Source: DATAAP01 sp041690495 (GTDB taxonomy: Bacteria; Pseudomonadota; Alphaproteobacteria; CACIAM-22H2). Taken from it: DNA of 64,000 nucleotides. Positions within the stretch are counted from its first letter, which is position 1, and every line of letters starts with the position of its first letter. Below, in pieces: positions 32,901 to 42,541 of this stretch. The notes beneath the pieces are model-generated. The model was given only the letters and a program-made list of their open reading frames with translations, was not told where the DNA came from and ran no database searches. The stretch spans positions 62,001 to 126,000 of the forward strand of contig JAWLHE010000011.1 of assembly GCA_041690495.1 (NCBI GenBank), given 5' to 3'. A program made the position numbers and the translations under genes.

Positions 32901-33516
32901 TGCGAGAGACATCCACGACAGCGGCACGCATCTCCTGAACCTGATCAACGATATTCTCGATGTCTCGAAGGCGGAAGCCGGCAAAATCGAGCTGCAGGAA
33001 AGCAGCGTTCGGATCGGCGATGTCATCGATGCGTCGATCCGCCTGGTCGGCCCGCGGGCGCGCGAGGGCGGCATCAAGCTGTCCCTGCCGCAATACGCCC
33101 ACCTCCCGCCCCTGCTCGCGGACGAGCGGCGGCTCAAGCAGGTGCTGCTCAACCTGCTTTCGAATGCGGTCAAGTTCACGCCTTCCGGCGGCAGCGTCAC
33201 CCTGACCGCCAACGACGAAGGCGCGGGCGGCTTCGTTATTCGCGTGATCGACAGCGGCATCGGCATGGCGGGCGAGGACATCCCGAAGGCGCTCGAGCCG
33301 TTCGGCCAGGTCGACAGCAAGCTCGCACGCAAATACGAAGGCACGGGGCTCGGCCTGCCGCTGTCCAAGGCGCTGGTCGAGCTGCACGGCGGCAGCCTGC
33401 AGATCGAGAGCGAGCCCGGCGTCGGTACGACCGTCACGGTCGTCTTCCCGGCCAGCCGCGTCGTACGGCAGGATTCAGGCGGGCGGATTCGCCAGTTCAG
33501 GCGAAAGACGAGCTAG
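29914..33516 (+). CDS. Seven-PAS membrane-anchored sensor histidine kinase
   Basis: Read from a GTG at 29914 with AAGGGAAG upstream; the GTG at 29869 is also possible. The 1200-residue protein has one N-terminal membrane helix (about 5-27), then seven PAS domains starting near residues 63, 190, 316, 446, 565, 692 and 821. The kinase core follows: HisKA with FLANMSHELRTPLNAIIGF (phospho-His 964), N-box LLNLLSNAVKFTP near 1078, G1 VIDSGIGMAG and G2 KYEGTGLGLPLSKALVE. There is no receiver domain. The PAS domains fall into three types in the order A-A-B-C-A-B-C: the A units begin RFKDFAEASSDWFWE, the B units end DGLAIFDVDDRLVACN, the C units contain ANMNEGVSVYDRDL. The core resembles PleC/DivJ-type kinases. 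No partner regulator gene lies beside it. Confidence 0.93.
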   Translation: MNVSVSQLLAGMVAAGLTGAGIVYAMRPPAAAGRPVRRWIARLLLQARSHAGDAAVRLATSEQRFKDFAEASSDWFWEMGPDLRFTFMSDRIYDVLGFDPGHTLGKRREELSDTSIEPEKWAKHFADLAAHRPFREFTYQIILPNGNTRHISVSGKPLFEDSGRFLGYRGIGRDVTERLDAEERLRKSETRFRDFAESSTDWLWEQDAELRFTFLSHGALERFGLSREQLIGRRREETAPLGVTNEQWRSHLDDLAAHRPFRDFRMCRLGADNRHRWCTINGWPTFDHDGRFTGYRGTGRDITNEVEAEHRANVAQRRLSAAVEGLSDGLAIFDVDDRLVACNEAFRRMMLPPDLPAAPGTPFEDLLRAAVSAGLIPDAADDPEGYIRARLERHRRPSSVVQRRLLDASWIQVREQRLSDGGIVLIATDVTEIKRQQAEVERKTATLEATFANMNEGVSVYDRDLNLVVANGRWQEMLQVPDHLARPGIAFREILRHMASQGHFSDEDTESAIERRLAAVRKNAPGRRARWYPNGRYIDLRRTPMPDGGFISVRTDLTELKATEERFKDFAEATSDWFWEANADLRFTYVSPMAREKAGVAAGIDIGDTSTMKKPRGVTDERWFSQLADIKARRAFRDLHIQRSDAEGRVRTLAISGKPIFDGKGVFQGYRGTGTDITERLEIEARAHLAQVRFGSAIDSLDDALAIFDTDDRLVMCNRAYRREVGEPGGSITAGMTFEEIVRLNLSAGKLTSVVDQEAFMAQRLTHHRNPGEPIQLQRDDGTWLQVREQRLSDGGTAVIGTDITATKNRERELFEKSEILERTLANMGEGIIVFDRDLRLLAWNQRAIELLELPPALCRAGLRYEDYLRFQAEHGEFANEEPEAAVAKRIARAGSAQPYQVGRWRPNGRFIELRRNPMPGGGFVTLYSDATERRRAEDALRDAKEAAEIANRTKSAFLANMSHELRTPLNAIIGFSEIIEQELFGTIGSPRYKEYARDIHDSGTHLLNLINDILDVSKAEAGKIELQESSVRIGDVIDASIRLVGPRAREGGIKLSLPQYAHLPPLLADERRLKQVLLNLLSNAVKFTPSGGSVTLTANDEGAGGFVIRVIDSGIGMAGEDIPKALEPFGQVDSKLARKYEGTGLGLPLSKALVELHGGSLQIESEPGVGTTVTVVFPASRVVRQDSGGRIRQFRRKTS

Positions 33517-34272
33517 CTCTCCGGCGAGCTGCACCAGGCGGACGGCAGCGTTCTCGACAAGCTTACGGCCGATCTCGGCCGTGCCGAGCCGCGCATCTCC
33601 GACCGCTCCGGCGGCGTTCAGATCCTGCGCCTGCCAGGCGAAGGCAAGCCGGCCGCCGGCGGCGAGCGACGGAAAGCCCGCCTCGAGCTCGCGAGCGGCC
33701 GAGGGGAAGTCGCGGATGCGGTCGCGCCGGACCAGATCCGGACGCAGGTGCAACATCAGTGCAGTCTCGACGCCGCCGCCATGCAGGCCGGCCTCGCGCT
33801 CGGCGGGCGGGAACAGCGCCTCACGACCCATCATGCGCCAGGCATTGGCGACAACCACGATCATTTTGATCCGCGCCCGCGCATCCTGGGCGACGATATC
33901 GAGGACCTGCGGCTGGCCGCCGTGGCTGTTCAGCAGAACGAGCTTTCGCAGACCGGCCCGCGCAATGCTCTCGATCACCTCGGTCAGCATCCGGATCAGC
34001 GTCTCCGCCGAGAGCGTCAGCGTACCGGCGAAGTCCTGATGCTCGTTCGACTTGCCGACCGCCATCGCCGGCAATGCCAGGATCGGCAGATCCGCAGGGG
34101 CTAGCGCCAGCGCCCGTGCCAGCACGCCGTCGTTGATCATCGCGTCGGTACCGAGCGGCAGATGCGGGCCGTGCTGCTCGATCGCCGCGACCGGGAGCAG
34201 CACCACCGTGCGCACACGATCGAGCGCCGCGACCTCTTCCGTCGTCAGGTCCTGCCAGTATCGCGACGTCAT
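33475..34272 (-). CDS. Creatininase family amidohydrolase in the hut operon
   Basis: The 265-residue protein begins at an ATG overlapping the hutG stop (ATGA). Metal-ligand motifs of the creatininase/FAPy-deformylase/MftE family are clear: LLPVAAIEQHGPHLPLGTDA near residue 28, SNEHQDFAGTLTLSAET near 75, LLNSHGGQPQV near 112 and the E-rich GGGVETALMLHLRPDLV near 165. Such zinc or manganese enzymes hydrolyse cyclic amides or remove formyl/peptide groups. Its place as last gene after hutI and hutG suggests a role in the formamide/formylglutamate end of the pathway, but this is inference. It overlaps the 3' end of the histidine kinase by 42 bases on the opposite strand. Confidence 0.9.
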   Translation of the reverse strand: MTSRYWQDLTTEEVAALDRVRTVVLLPVAAIEQHGPHLPLGTDAMINDGVLARALALAPADLPILALPAMAVGKSNEHQDFAGTLTLSAETLIRMLTEVIESIARAGLRKLVLLNSHGGQPQVLDIVAQDARARIKMIVVVANAWRMMGREALFPPAEREAGLHGGGVETALMLHLRPDLVRRDRIRDFPSAARELEAGFPSLAAGGRLAFAWQAQDLNAAGAVGDARLGTAEIGRKLVENAAVRLVQLAGELARLSPELANPPA

Positions 34273-35081
34273 GCCTGTACTCTCGCCTTCTCCCGGGCCC
34301 AGGCCAGAACTGATGCCATGGTCCGGGACAGCAGCGACGTCAGCGGCGCGGCGCGGGCCGGATCGAAGCGGTAGGGCGGCGCCTCGTCCATATAGGCCGC
34401 CTCGGCTAGCTCCAGCTGGAGAGCATGAACGCCCGTCTCCGGCTTGCCGAAATGGCGCGTGATGTAGCCGCCGGTGAAGCGACCGTCGCGCACCTTCGAG
34501 AAGCCGCGGTCGCTCTCGAAGCAATCCATCACGGTCATGACCAGCTCGTGCGCGGCGCTGGTGCCCCGCGCCGAGCCGAGATTGAGATCCGGCAGGCGGC
34601 CGCTGAAGAAACGCGGCACGAGCGAGGGGATCGAATGCGCGTCCCACAGGACGGCGACGCCGAACCGCGAACGGATGGCGGCCAGCTCCTGCGCGAGCCG
34701 GTCGTGATAAGGCCGCCAATATCGAGCCACGCGATGAGCCACTTCGGCGTCGTCGGGCCCCGCTCCGGGCCGGTAGATGCTGTCGCGATTGAACGTAGTC
34801 GTCGGCACGAGCTCGGTATTGTCCGCACCGGGATACAGCGGCTTGCCCGACGGATCGCGGTTGAGATCGATGACGTAGCGCGAATGCGTCGCGACGATCA
34901 CGCCGATGCCGAGCGACGCGGCGAAATCGTAGAGCCGGTCGACATGCCAGTCGGTGTCCGGCAGCGCCAGCGCATCATCCATCATGCGCGCCGCGATCTC
35001 GGCAGGCACATAGGTTCCCGCATGGGGCACGCTGATCAGGACCGGCGTCGAACCCGGGGTGTAGCGATAGATTTCCGTCAT
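34269..35081 (-). CDS. hutG: N-formylglutamate deformylase
   Basis: Hydrolyses N-formylglutamate to glutamate and formate, the last step of histidine degradation pathway II. The 270-residue protein starts at the ATG at 35081, overlapping the hutI stop as ATGA. VLISVPHAGTYVPAEIAAR near residue 14, DTDWHVDRLYDFAASLG near 45, RYVIDLNRDPSGKPLYPG near 68, LWDAHSIPS near 147 and GGYITRHFGKP near 205 follow the HutG (N-formylglutamate amidohydrolase) pattern. The next gene, a creatininase-family enzyme, overlaps by four bases. Confidence 0.95.
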   Translation of the reverse strand: MTEIYRYTPGSTPVLISVPHAGTYVPAEIAARMMDDALALPDTDWHVDRLYDFAASLGIGVIVATHSRYVIDLNRDPSGKPLYPGADNTELVPTTTFNRDSIYRPGAGPDDAEVAHRVARYWRPYHDRLAQELAAIRSRFGVAVLWDAHSIPSLVPRFFSGRLPDLNLGSARGTSAAHELVMTVMDCFESDRGFSKVRDGRFTGGYITRHFGKPETGVHALQLELAEAAYMDEAPPYRFDPARAAPLTSLLSRTMASVLAWAREKARVQA

Positions 35082-36304
35082 GCAGCCTTGATGCCCTTGA
35101 TCACCGCGCCGTTCCGGACGACCGTCCGCGCCGGATTGGCGCCCATCCAATAGCTTAGTTCGGCAGGATGGGAAATGTCCCAGGCCACGAAATCACCGGC
35201 CTTTCCGGCTTCCAACGTGCCGCGGTCCGACAGCCCGAGGGCGCGCGCGGCGTTCCGCGTAACCCCCGCGAGCGCCTCCTCGGGCGTGAGCCGGAACAGG
35301 GTGCACGCCATGTTCAGCATGAGCAGGAGCGAAACCGCCGGCGACGAACCCGGATTGCAGTCCGACGCGATCGCGATCGACACGCCGTAGCGTCGCATCA
35401 GGTCGATCGGCGGCATTCGGGTGTCGCGCAGAAAATAGAACGCACCCGGCAGCAGCACGGCGGCGGTCCCGGCCCGACTCATCGCGGCGATGCCGTCCTC
35501 GCTGGCGTGCTCGAGATGCTCCGCCGAAAGCGCCCCGAAGCGCGCGGCGAGCGCCGCTCCGTTCTGGTTCGACAGCTGATCCGCGTGGAGTTTCACCGGC
35601 AGCCCGTGCTCCTTCGCCGCGGCAAAAATGCGCGCCGTCTCCTCGCTGCTGAACGCGATCCGCTCGGCGAAAACATCGACGGCATCGGCGAGTCCGGCGC
35701 CGGCCACCGCCTTCATCATGGGCCCGGCGACGAGATCGACATAGTCCGACTGTCGACCCTGATACTCCGGCGGCAGCGCGTGCGCGCCGAGAAACGTCGT
35801 CCTGATCGTGACCGGAAACATTTCGCCGAGCCGCCGGGCGACGCGCAGCATCTTCATTTCATTTTCGATGTCGAGCCCGTAGCCCGACTTGATTTCGATA
35901 GTGGTAACCCCTTCGGCGAGCAGCGCCTTCAGCCGCCGTGCCGCGGATTCGAGGAGTTCGCCCTCCGATGCGGCACGAGTCCTGGCGACGGTCGAGCGGA
36001 TGCCGCCGCCGCTGCGCGAGATTTCTTCGTAGGTAGCGCCCTTGAGCCGCTGTTCGAATTCGCCGGCGCGGTCGCCGCCGAACACGATATGCGTATGGCA
36101 GTCGATCAGACCGGGCGTGACCCAGGCGCCGCCGAGATCATGCGTCTCCGCGCCCTGCCCCGGAAGCTCGGTACGAGGGCCGACCCAGGCGATGCGCCCG
36201 CCCTTGAGGGCGATCACGCCGTCTTCTACGGCGCCATACGGCGCCGCGCCCGGTCTCATCGTGGCGAGCTGTGCGTTGATCCACACTGAGTCAAATTGAG
36301 CCAC
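35078..36304 (-). CDS. hutI: Imidazolonepropionase
   Basis: Opens the imidazolone ring to N-formimidoyl-glutamate, step three of histidine degradation. The 408-residue amidohydrolase has the metal motif GLIDCHTHIVFGGDRAGEFE near residue 65, TTIEIKSGYGLDIENEMKML near 133, FLGAHALPPEY near 170, LHADQLSNQNGAALAARFGA near 237, and DCNPGSSPAVSLLLMLNMAC near 315, all diagnostic for HutI. It is the first gene of the leftward hutI-hutG-creatininase operon and faces hutF across 80 bases. Confidence 0.97.
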   Translation of the reverse strand: MAQFDSVWINAQLATMRPGAAPYGAVEDGVIALKGGRIAWVGPRTELPGQGAETHDLGGAWVTPGLIDCHTHIVFGGDRAGEFEQRLKGATYEEISRSGGGIRSTVARTRAASEGELLESAARRLKALLAEGVTTIEIKSGYGLDIENEMKMLRVARRLGEMFPVTIRTTFLGAHALPPEYQGRQSDYVDLVAGPMMKAVAGAGLADAVDVFAERIAFSSEETARIFAAAKEHGLPVKLHADQLSNQNGAALAARFGALSAEHLEHASEDGIAAMSRAGTAAVLLPGAFYFLRDTRMPPIDLMRRYGVSIAIASDCNPGSSPAVSLLLMLNMACTLFRLTPEEALAGVTRNAARALGLSDRGTLEAGKAGDFVAWDISHPAELSYWMGANPARTVVRNGAVIKGIKAA

Positions 36305-36384
36305 GCGTCATTTCCCTTGCCCGCGCCCGGCAAAGGCGGGCATTAGACTGCGGTCGTTTCTACCCTGTCGCGGACCCGTCGTCG

Positions 36385-37755
36385 ATGCCGAGCTATTTCG
36401 CCGATCATGCGCTGCTTCCGTCCGGCTGGGCCGAGCGAGTCAGGATCGACGTCGTGGACGGCGACATTGCGGCCGTCGCCGCCGGTGCTGCACCGGACGG
36501 CGCCGAGCGGCTGCACGGCGTCGCGGTTCCCGGCATGGCGGACCTCCATTCGCATGCCTTCCAGCGCGCCATGGCGGGGCTGGCCGAGCGCGCCGGGCCG
36601 GAGGGCGACAATTTCTGGAGCTGGCGCGAGGTCATGTACCGTTTCCTCGCGCGGCTCTCGCCCGACGACGTCGAGGCGGTCGCCGCACTGCTATATGTCG
36701 AGATGCTCAAGCACGGCTACACCGCGGTGGCCGAGTTCCACTATCTGCACAACGATCCGACCGGACACCCCTACGAGAACCGCGGCGAGCTGGCGGAGCG
36801 CATCCTCGCCGCCGCAGGCGCCACCGGGATCGGTCTGACCCTGCTGCCGGTGCTCTACCAGGCAAGCCAGTTCGGCGGCGCGTCTCCGAATGCGGGACAG
36901 CGCCGCTTCGTCATGGCGACGGACGCGTTCCTTGCGATGGTCGACAAGCTGCTGCACCGGCATCGCCGCGACCGCCAGGTGCGCATCGGCATCGCGCCGC
37001 ACTCGCTTCGCGCCGTACCGCCGGAGCCGTTGCGCATTGCGATGGAGGCGATCGCCGCCGCCGACGCTGCCGCTCCCATTCACATTCATGCCGCGGAGCA
37101 AACGAAGGAAGTCGAGGACTGCGTCGCCTGGAGCGGCAAACGCCCCGTCGAATGGCTGCTCGAGCATGCCGCACTCGACGAGCGTTGGTGCCTCGTGCAC
37201 TGCACGCACATGACACAAGCCGAGACGAAGGCGCTGGCGCGGAGCGGCGCCGTCGTCGGCTTGTGCCCGACCACCGAAGGCAATCTCGGCGATGGCGTTT
37301 TCCCGCTGCCCGGCTTCCTCGAAGCCGGCGGTCGCTTCGGCATCGGCACCGACTCGAACGTTGCGACCAGCCCGGTCGAGGAGCTGCGCTGGCTCGAATA
37401 CGTGCAGCGGCTGGTAGCGCGTGCGCGCAATCTCACGGAGAAGACGGTTGGCGCCGCGACCGGCGCCAATCTCTACCGCCGCGCCCTCGCCGGTGGCGCG
37501 CAGGCGCTCGGTCGTCCGATCGGCGCCCTTGCCCCGGGATCGCGCGCCGACATCGTCGTGCTCGATCCTGACCATCCCGCACTGATCGGCCGCAGCGGCG
37601 ATACGCTGCTCGATTCGTGGATTTTCTCGGGCAACGACAATCCGGTCCGCGACGTCATGGTTGGCGGCCACTGGGTGGTGCGCGACCGGTTCCACCCGCA
37701 TGAGGACCAGGCTCTCGCCAACTACCGCCGCGCCGTCACGCGGCTCGGGCAATGA
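36385..37755 (+). CDS. hutF: Formimidoylglutamate deiminase
   Basis: Converts N-formimidoyl-glutamate to N-formyl-glutamate and ammonia, defining the five-enzyme hut pathway. The 456-residue amidohydrolase shows GVAVPGMADLHSHAFQRAMA near residue 48 (zinc histidines), FWSWREVMYRFLARLSPDD near 78, FHYLHNDPTGHPYE near 122, IGIAPHSLRAV near 203, IHIHAAEQTKEVEDC near 232, HCTHMT and GIGTDSNVATSPVEELRWLE near 325. First gene of the rightward set hutF-hutU-lyase-cupin, with only 16 bases before hutU. Confidence 0.97.
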   Translation: MPSYFADHALLPSGWAERVRIDVVDGDIAAVAAGAAPDGAERLHGVAVPGMADLHSHAFQRAMAGLAERAGPEGDNFWSWREVMYRFLARLSPDDVEAVAALLYVEMLKHGYTAVAEFHYLHNDPTGHPYENRGELAERILAAAGATGIGLTLLPVLYQASQFGGASPNAGQRRFVMATDAFLAMVDKLLHRHRRDRQVRIGIAPHSLRAVPPEPLRIAMEAIAAADAAAPIHIHAAEQTKEVEDCVAWSGKRPVEWLLEHAALDERWCLVHCTHMTQAETKALARSGAVVGLCPTTEGNLGDGVFPLPGFLEAGGRFGIGTDSNVATSPVEELRWLEYVQRLVARARNLTEKTVGAATGANLYRRALAGGAQALGRPIGALAPGSRADIVVLDPDHPALIGRSGDTLLDSWIFSGNDNPVRDVMVGGHWVVRDRFHPHEDQALANYRRAVTRLGQ

Positions 37756-37771
37756 TTTGATAGGTTGAGGC

Positions 37772-39463
<1,692 letters not shown>

Positions 39464-39467
39464 CGCC

Positions 39468-41294
39468 ATGCGCGGCGTGCGCGCCCTCAGCCGCCGCGAA
39501 GCGCTCGCCCTTGCGGCCGCGGCACCGCTGGCGGCCTGCATGACACAAGGCGAGACGGCGCAAGGCCCGCCGCCGCGACTTCTGGTGACGCCGGAAGACA
39601 TTGCGAGGGCTCGCGAAACGATCACGCGCGATCCGCTACCGCAACGCTGGTACGAGGTCGTACGCCGCGAGGGCGATGCCTTGCTCGCCCAGCCGCCGAC
39701 GCATCGCGAGTATGAATCGAAGCGGCCGGTAATGCTGCTGACGAGCCGGCGCGTGCTGCACCGCGTGCGCCTGCTCGGCGGGATGTGGCTGCTGACCGGC
39801 GAGGCGCGCTACGCCGAGCGCGCGAAGGCGGAGCTCGCGGCCGCCGCGGCGTTCCCCGACTGGAACCCGTCGCATTTCCTCGACACGGCGGAAATGTCCC
39901 ATGCCTTCGCACTCGGCCTCGACTGGCTCGGCGGTGCGCTGACCCCGGCGGAGCGTGCGCATCTTCGCGAAGCGCTGGTCGCCAAGGGCATCGAGCCGGG
40001 ACTTGCCGAGCATGCCCGCGGCGCGCACTGGGCGCGCGGGACAAGCAACTGGAACCTCGTCTGCAACGGCGGCCTCGTCCTTGCCTCGCTGGCCATAGAG
40101 CGCGAGGAGCCGGAGCACGCGGCACGGCTCCTTGAGCAGTGCGTCGCCTCGGCGCCGCGTGCGCTGGCAAGCTACGCGCCAGACGGCGCATGGGACGAGG
40201 GACCAAGCTATTGGAGCTACGCGACTCAACACGCTGCCTTCCTGATCGCCGGGCTGGAAACCGCCCGCGGCCCCAGCGCGCTCGCGCACTCACCGGGGCT
40301 CGCGGATACCGGGCTGTTCGGGCTGCACATGACGGGACCTTCCGGACGCATGTTCGATTTCGCCGACGCCGAGGCGGAGAACGAGGCCGGGCCGGAGATG
40401 TTCTGGCTGGCGCGCCGCTTCGACCGGCCGGTCTACGCGAGCTGGTACCGTCCGGCGGTGGGCGAGCACCCGGGAATCCTCGACATTCTCTGGTACGACC
40501 CGCGCCGCCAGAGCGCTTCCGAAGCCGGCGTTCCGACCTGCGCTCATTTTCGCCATGTCGAAGCCGTCTCGCTGCGCGGCGCGTGGAACGACCCGCAGAC
40601 CACCTGGGTCGGGATCAAGGGCGGCGACAACACCGCGAGCCACGGCAACCTCGATCTCGGCACTTTCGTGCTCGAATGCTCCGGCGCGCGCTTCGCGATC
40701 GAGCTCGGCGGCGACGATTACGCCCTGCCGGGCTATTTCGAGTGGCCGCAGCGCTACGGCTACTACCGCACGGGCTCGCGCGGACAGAACCTGTTCATGC
40801 CGGACGGCCTCAACCAGGACCTGCGCGCGCGGGCCTCCATCGTTCACTTCGACCCGACGCCCGACGATGCCTGCGCAATCCTCGATCTCGATGCGGCATG
40901 GCCGGCGCAGGCAGCTGCCCGCCGCGGCATCGCCCTCGTCGAGCGGCGGCACGTGGTAATCATCGACGAGGCCGAGCGGCGCGAGGCGCTGCCGTGGACA
41001 TGGCGGATGCACACCCGCGCGGCCATCGCCGTCGACGGCGCGCGGGCCGTGCTGCGGCAGGACGGCGCGGTCCTGCACATGCGGATCGCGGAACCGGCCA
41101 GCGCCACGTTTTCGGCGGAGCCGGTGACCCTCGCCCCACCGCAGCAATCGACCGCGGGCATCAGCGTGCTCTCCGTCCGGCTCGCGCCGGCGAGCGGGCC
41201 GATTCGCCTTGCCATCGTCGCTTCGCCCGAGGCACAAGCGCCTGAAGCAGTCATCGCCCGTGCCCGGCGTCCCCTCGCTACATGGCGCGCCTGA
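39468..41294 (+). CDS. Tat-type lipoprotein, heparinase II/III family (alginate-lyase-like)
   Basis: The 608-residue protein starts at the ATG at 39468, four bases after the hutU stop. The N-terminus has a twin-arginine motif (SRREALALAA) and a lipobox LAAC with Cys24, so it is probably a Tat-exported lipoprotein. An alpha/alpha-barrel follows (WLLTGEARYAERAKAELAA, FLDTAEMSHAFALGLDWLG, SNWNLVCNGGLVLASLA, DGAWDEGPSYWSYA), then the heparinase II/III beta domain with GGDNTASHGNLDLGTFVLEC near residue 385 and FAIELGGDDYALPGYF. Such lyases cleave uronic-acid polysaccharides. Its place inside the hut operon is unexpected. Confidence 0.88.
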   Translation: MRGVRALSRREALALAAAAPLAACMTQGETAQGPPPRLLVTPEDIARARETITRDPLPQRWYEVVRREGDALLAQPPTHREYESKRPVMLLTSRRVLHRVRLLGGMWLLTGEARYAERAKAELAAAAAFPDWNPSHFLDTAEMSHAFALGLDWLGGALTPAERAHLREALVAKGIEPGLAEHARGAHWARGTSNWNLVCNGGLVLASLAIEREEPEHAARLLEQCVASAPRALASYAPDGAWDEGPSYWSYATQHAAFLIAGLETARGPSALAHSPGLADTGLFGLHMTGPSGRMFDFADAEAENEAGPEMFWLARRFDRPVYASWYRPAVGEHPGILDILWYDPRRQSASEAGVPTCAHFRHVEAVSLRGAWNDPQTTWVGIKGGDNTASHGNLDLGTFVLECSGARFAIELGGDDYALPGYFEWPQRYGYYRTGSRGQNLFMPDGLNQDLRARASIVHFDPTPDDACAILDLDAAWPAQAAARRGIALVERRHVVIIDEAERREALPWTWRMHTRAAIAVDGARAVLRQDGAVLHMRIAEPASATFSAEPVTLAPPQQSTAGISVLSVRLAPASGPIRLAIVASPEAQAPEAVIARARRPLATWRA

Positions 41295-41312
41295 CGACAG
41301 CGGAGCAGCATC

Positions 41313-41642
41313 GTGAAGATTTCCGACATTCCCTTTGGCACCACCGACTGGGACTCAATCCCGCCTACCCGGCACGAGGGCGAAACCGGCTTCGCAACCT
41401 GGCGCACCCGGCAGTTCGGCGACCTGCGGGTGCGAATGGTCGAGTACAGCCCGGGCTACGAAGCCAACCACTGGTGCACCAAGGGGCACATCCTGCTGGT
41501 TCTGAAAGGCGAGCTGGTGACCGAACTGGCCGACGGCCGGGTGTTCGTGCTGAAACCTGGAACCAGCTATCAGGTCGCCGACGGTGCCGAGCCGCATCGC
41601 TCCACGACCGCCACTGGCGCTCGGCTGTTCATCGTTGACTGA
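41313..41642 (+). CDS. DHCW-motif cupin protein
   Basis: A 109-residue single-domain cupin from a GTG at 41313 with GGAG seven bases upstream. DIPFGTTDWDSIPPTRHEGE opens the protein, FGDLRVRMVEYSPGYEANHW and CTKGHILLVLKGELVTELAD follow, and PGTSYQVADGAEPHRSTTAT closes the beta barrel. It matches the family named for a D-H-(W)C element, although the first residue is Asn here (NHWC). The function is unknown. It is the last gene of the hutF operon, 18 bases after the lyase gene. Confidence 0.85.
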   Translation: MKISDIPFGTTDWDSIPPTRHEGETGFATWRTRQFGDLRVRMVEYSPGYEANHWCTKGHILLVLKGELVTELADGRVFVLKPGTSYQVADGAEPHRSTTATGARLFIVD

Positions 41643-41739
41643 GCGCGTTCCGACCGGGTGTTCACGGCTCAAGGGAAGGCGTCACGTCATCAAGGCCTCC
41701 GAACCGGCCGCGACGCGGAACGGATGCCGGATGCGCGCG

Positions 41740-42528
41740 TCAGCCCTCGGTCCGCAGCGCCTTGATCGCTTCGTCGCGGATCTCTTCCGTGAGGCGGGCC
41801 TTGTAGGCGGCGAACTCGGAGCTCGTCTTCACCGTGTATTCGCGCGGATGCGGCAGGTCGACGGTGATGTCGCATTTGATGCGGCCGGGACGCGCGGTCA
41901 TCACCACGACGCGGCTGGCGAGGAAAATCGATTCGTCGATGTCGTGGGTGACGAACAGCACGGTCTTGCGGTCCTGCTCCCAGATCCCGAGCAGAAGCTC
42001 CTGCATCAGCGCGCGGGTCTGGTTGTCGAGGGCGCCGAACGGCTCGTCGAGCAGCAGGATCTTGGGGTCGTTGGCGAGGGCGCGCGCCAGCGCCGTGCGC
42101 TGCTGCATGCCGCCTGACAGCATCTTGGGGAAGTGGTTCTCGAAGCCGCGCAGGCCGACACGGTCGATGAAGAAATCGGCGCGCTCGCGCTGCTGCGCCT
42201 TGGGCATCCCCTTCTCGCGCAGGCCGAAGCAGATGTTCTCGCGCACCGTAAGCCACGGGAACAGCGTGTAGGACTGGAACACCATACCGCGGTCGGGGCC
42301 GGGCCGCGTCACCGCCAGGCCGTCAAGCAGAACCTGGCCGGCGCTCGGCTCCGACAGGCCGGCGACGATGCGCAGCAGGGTCGACTTGCCGCAGCCGGAC
42401 GGCCCCAGGATGGTGATGAAATCGTTATCCGCAACGTCGAGATCGATCGGCTCGAGCGCGCGCACCGGTGCGCCGCCATGCACGGCGGGAAAGACGCGGG
42501 ACACGCCCTGGATGCGCAGCTTGCTCAC
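41740..42528 (-). CDS. ABC transporter ATP-binding protein, nitrate/sulfonate/taurine type
   Basis: The 262-residue ATPase reads from a GTG at 42528, 13 bases after the permease stop; an ATG at 42576 would overlap the permease. Walker A is GPSGCGKSTL near residue 45, the Q-loop MVFQSYTLFPWLTVRENI, the signature LSGGMQQRTALARALAND near 140, Walker B ILLLDEPFGALD and the switch THD. ARPGRIKCDITVDLPHPREY near the end is typical of SsuB/TauB/NrtD importers. Energises the importer formed with the next two genes. Confidence 0.94.
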   Translation of the reverse strand: MSKLRIQGVSRVFPAVHGGAPVRALEPIDLDVADNDFITILGPSGCGKSTLLRIVAGLSEPSAGQVLLDGLAVTRPGPDRGMVFQSYTLFPWLTVRENICFGLREKGMPKAQQRERADFFIDRVGLRGFENHFPKMLSGGMQQRTALARALANDPKILLLDEPFGALDNQTRALMQELLLGIWEQDRKTVLFVTHDIDESIFLASRVVVMTARPGRIKCDITVDLPHPREYTVKTSSEFAAYKARLTEEIRDEAIKALRTEG

Positions 42529-42541
42529 GTGGCTTTCTGCC

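Noticed and set aside
31165..33387. A 740-codon minus-strand frame
   Set aside because: Antisense to the PAS kinase; the kinase frame has HisKA and HATPase motifs, this one has none.
36305..36384. Search for a HutC-type operator between hutI and hutF
   Set aside because: No TGTATA-like palindrome is visible in the 80 bases, so no operator is claimed.
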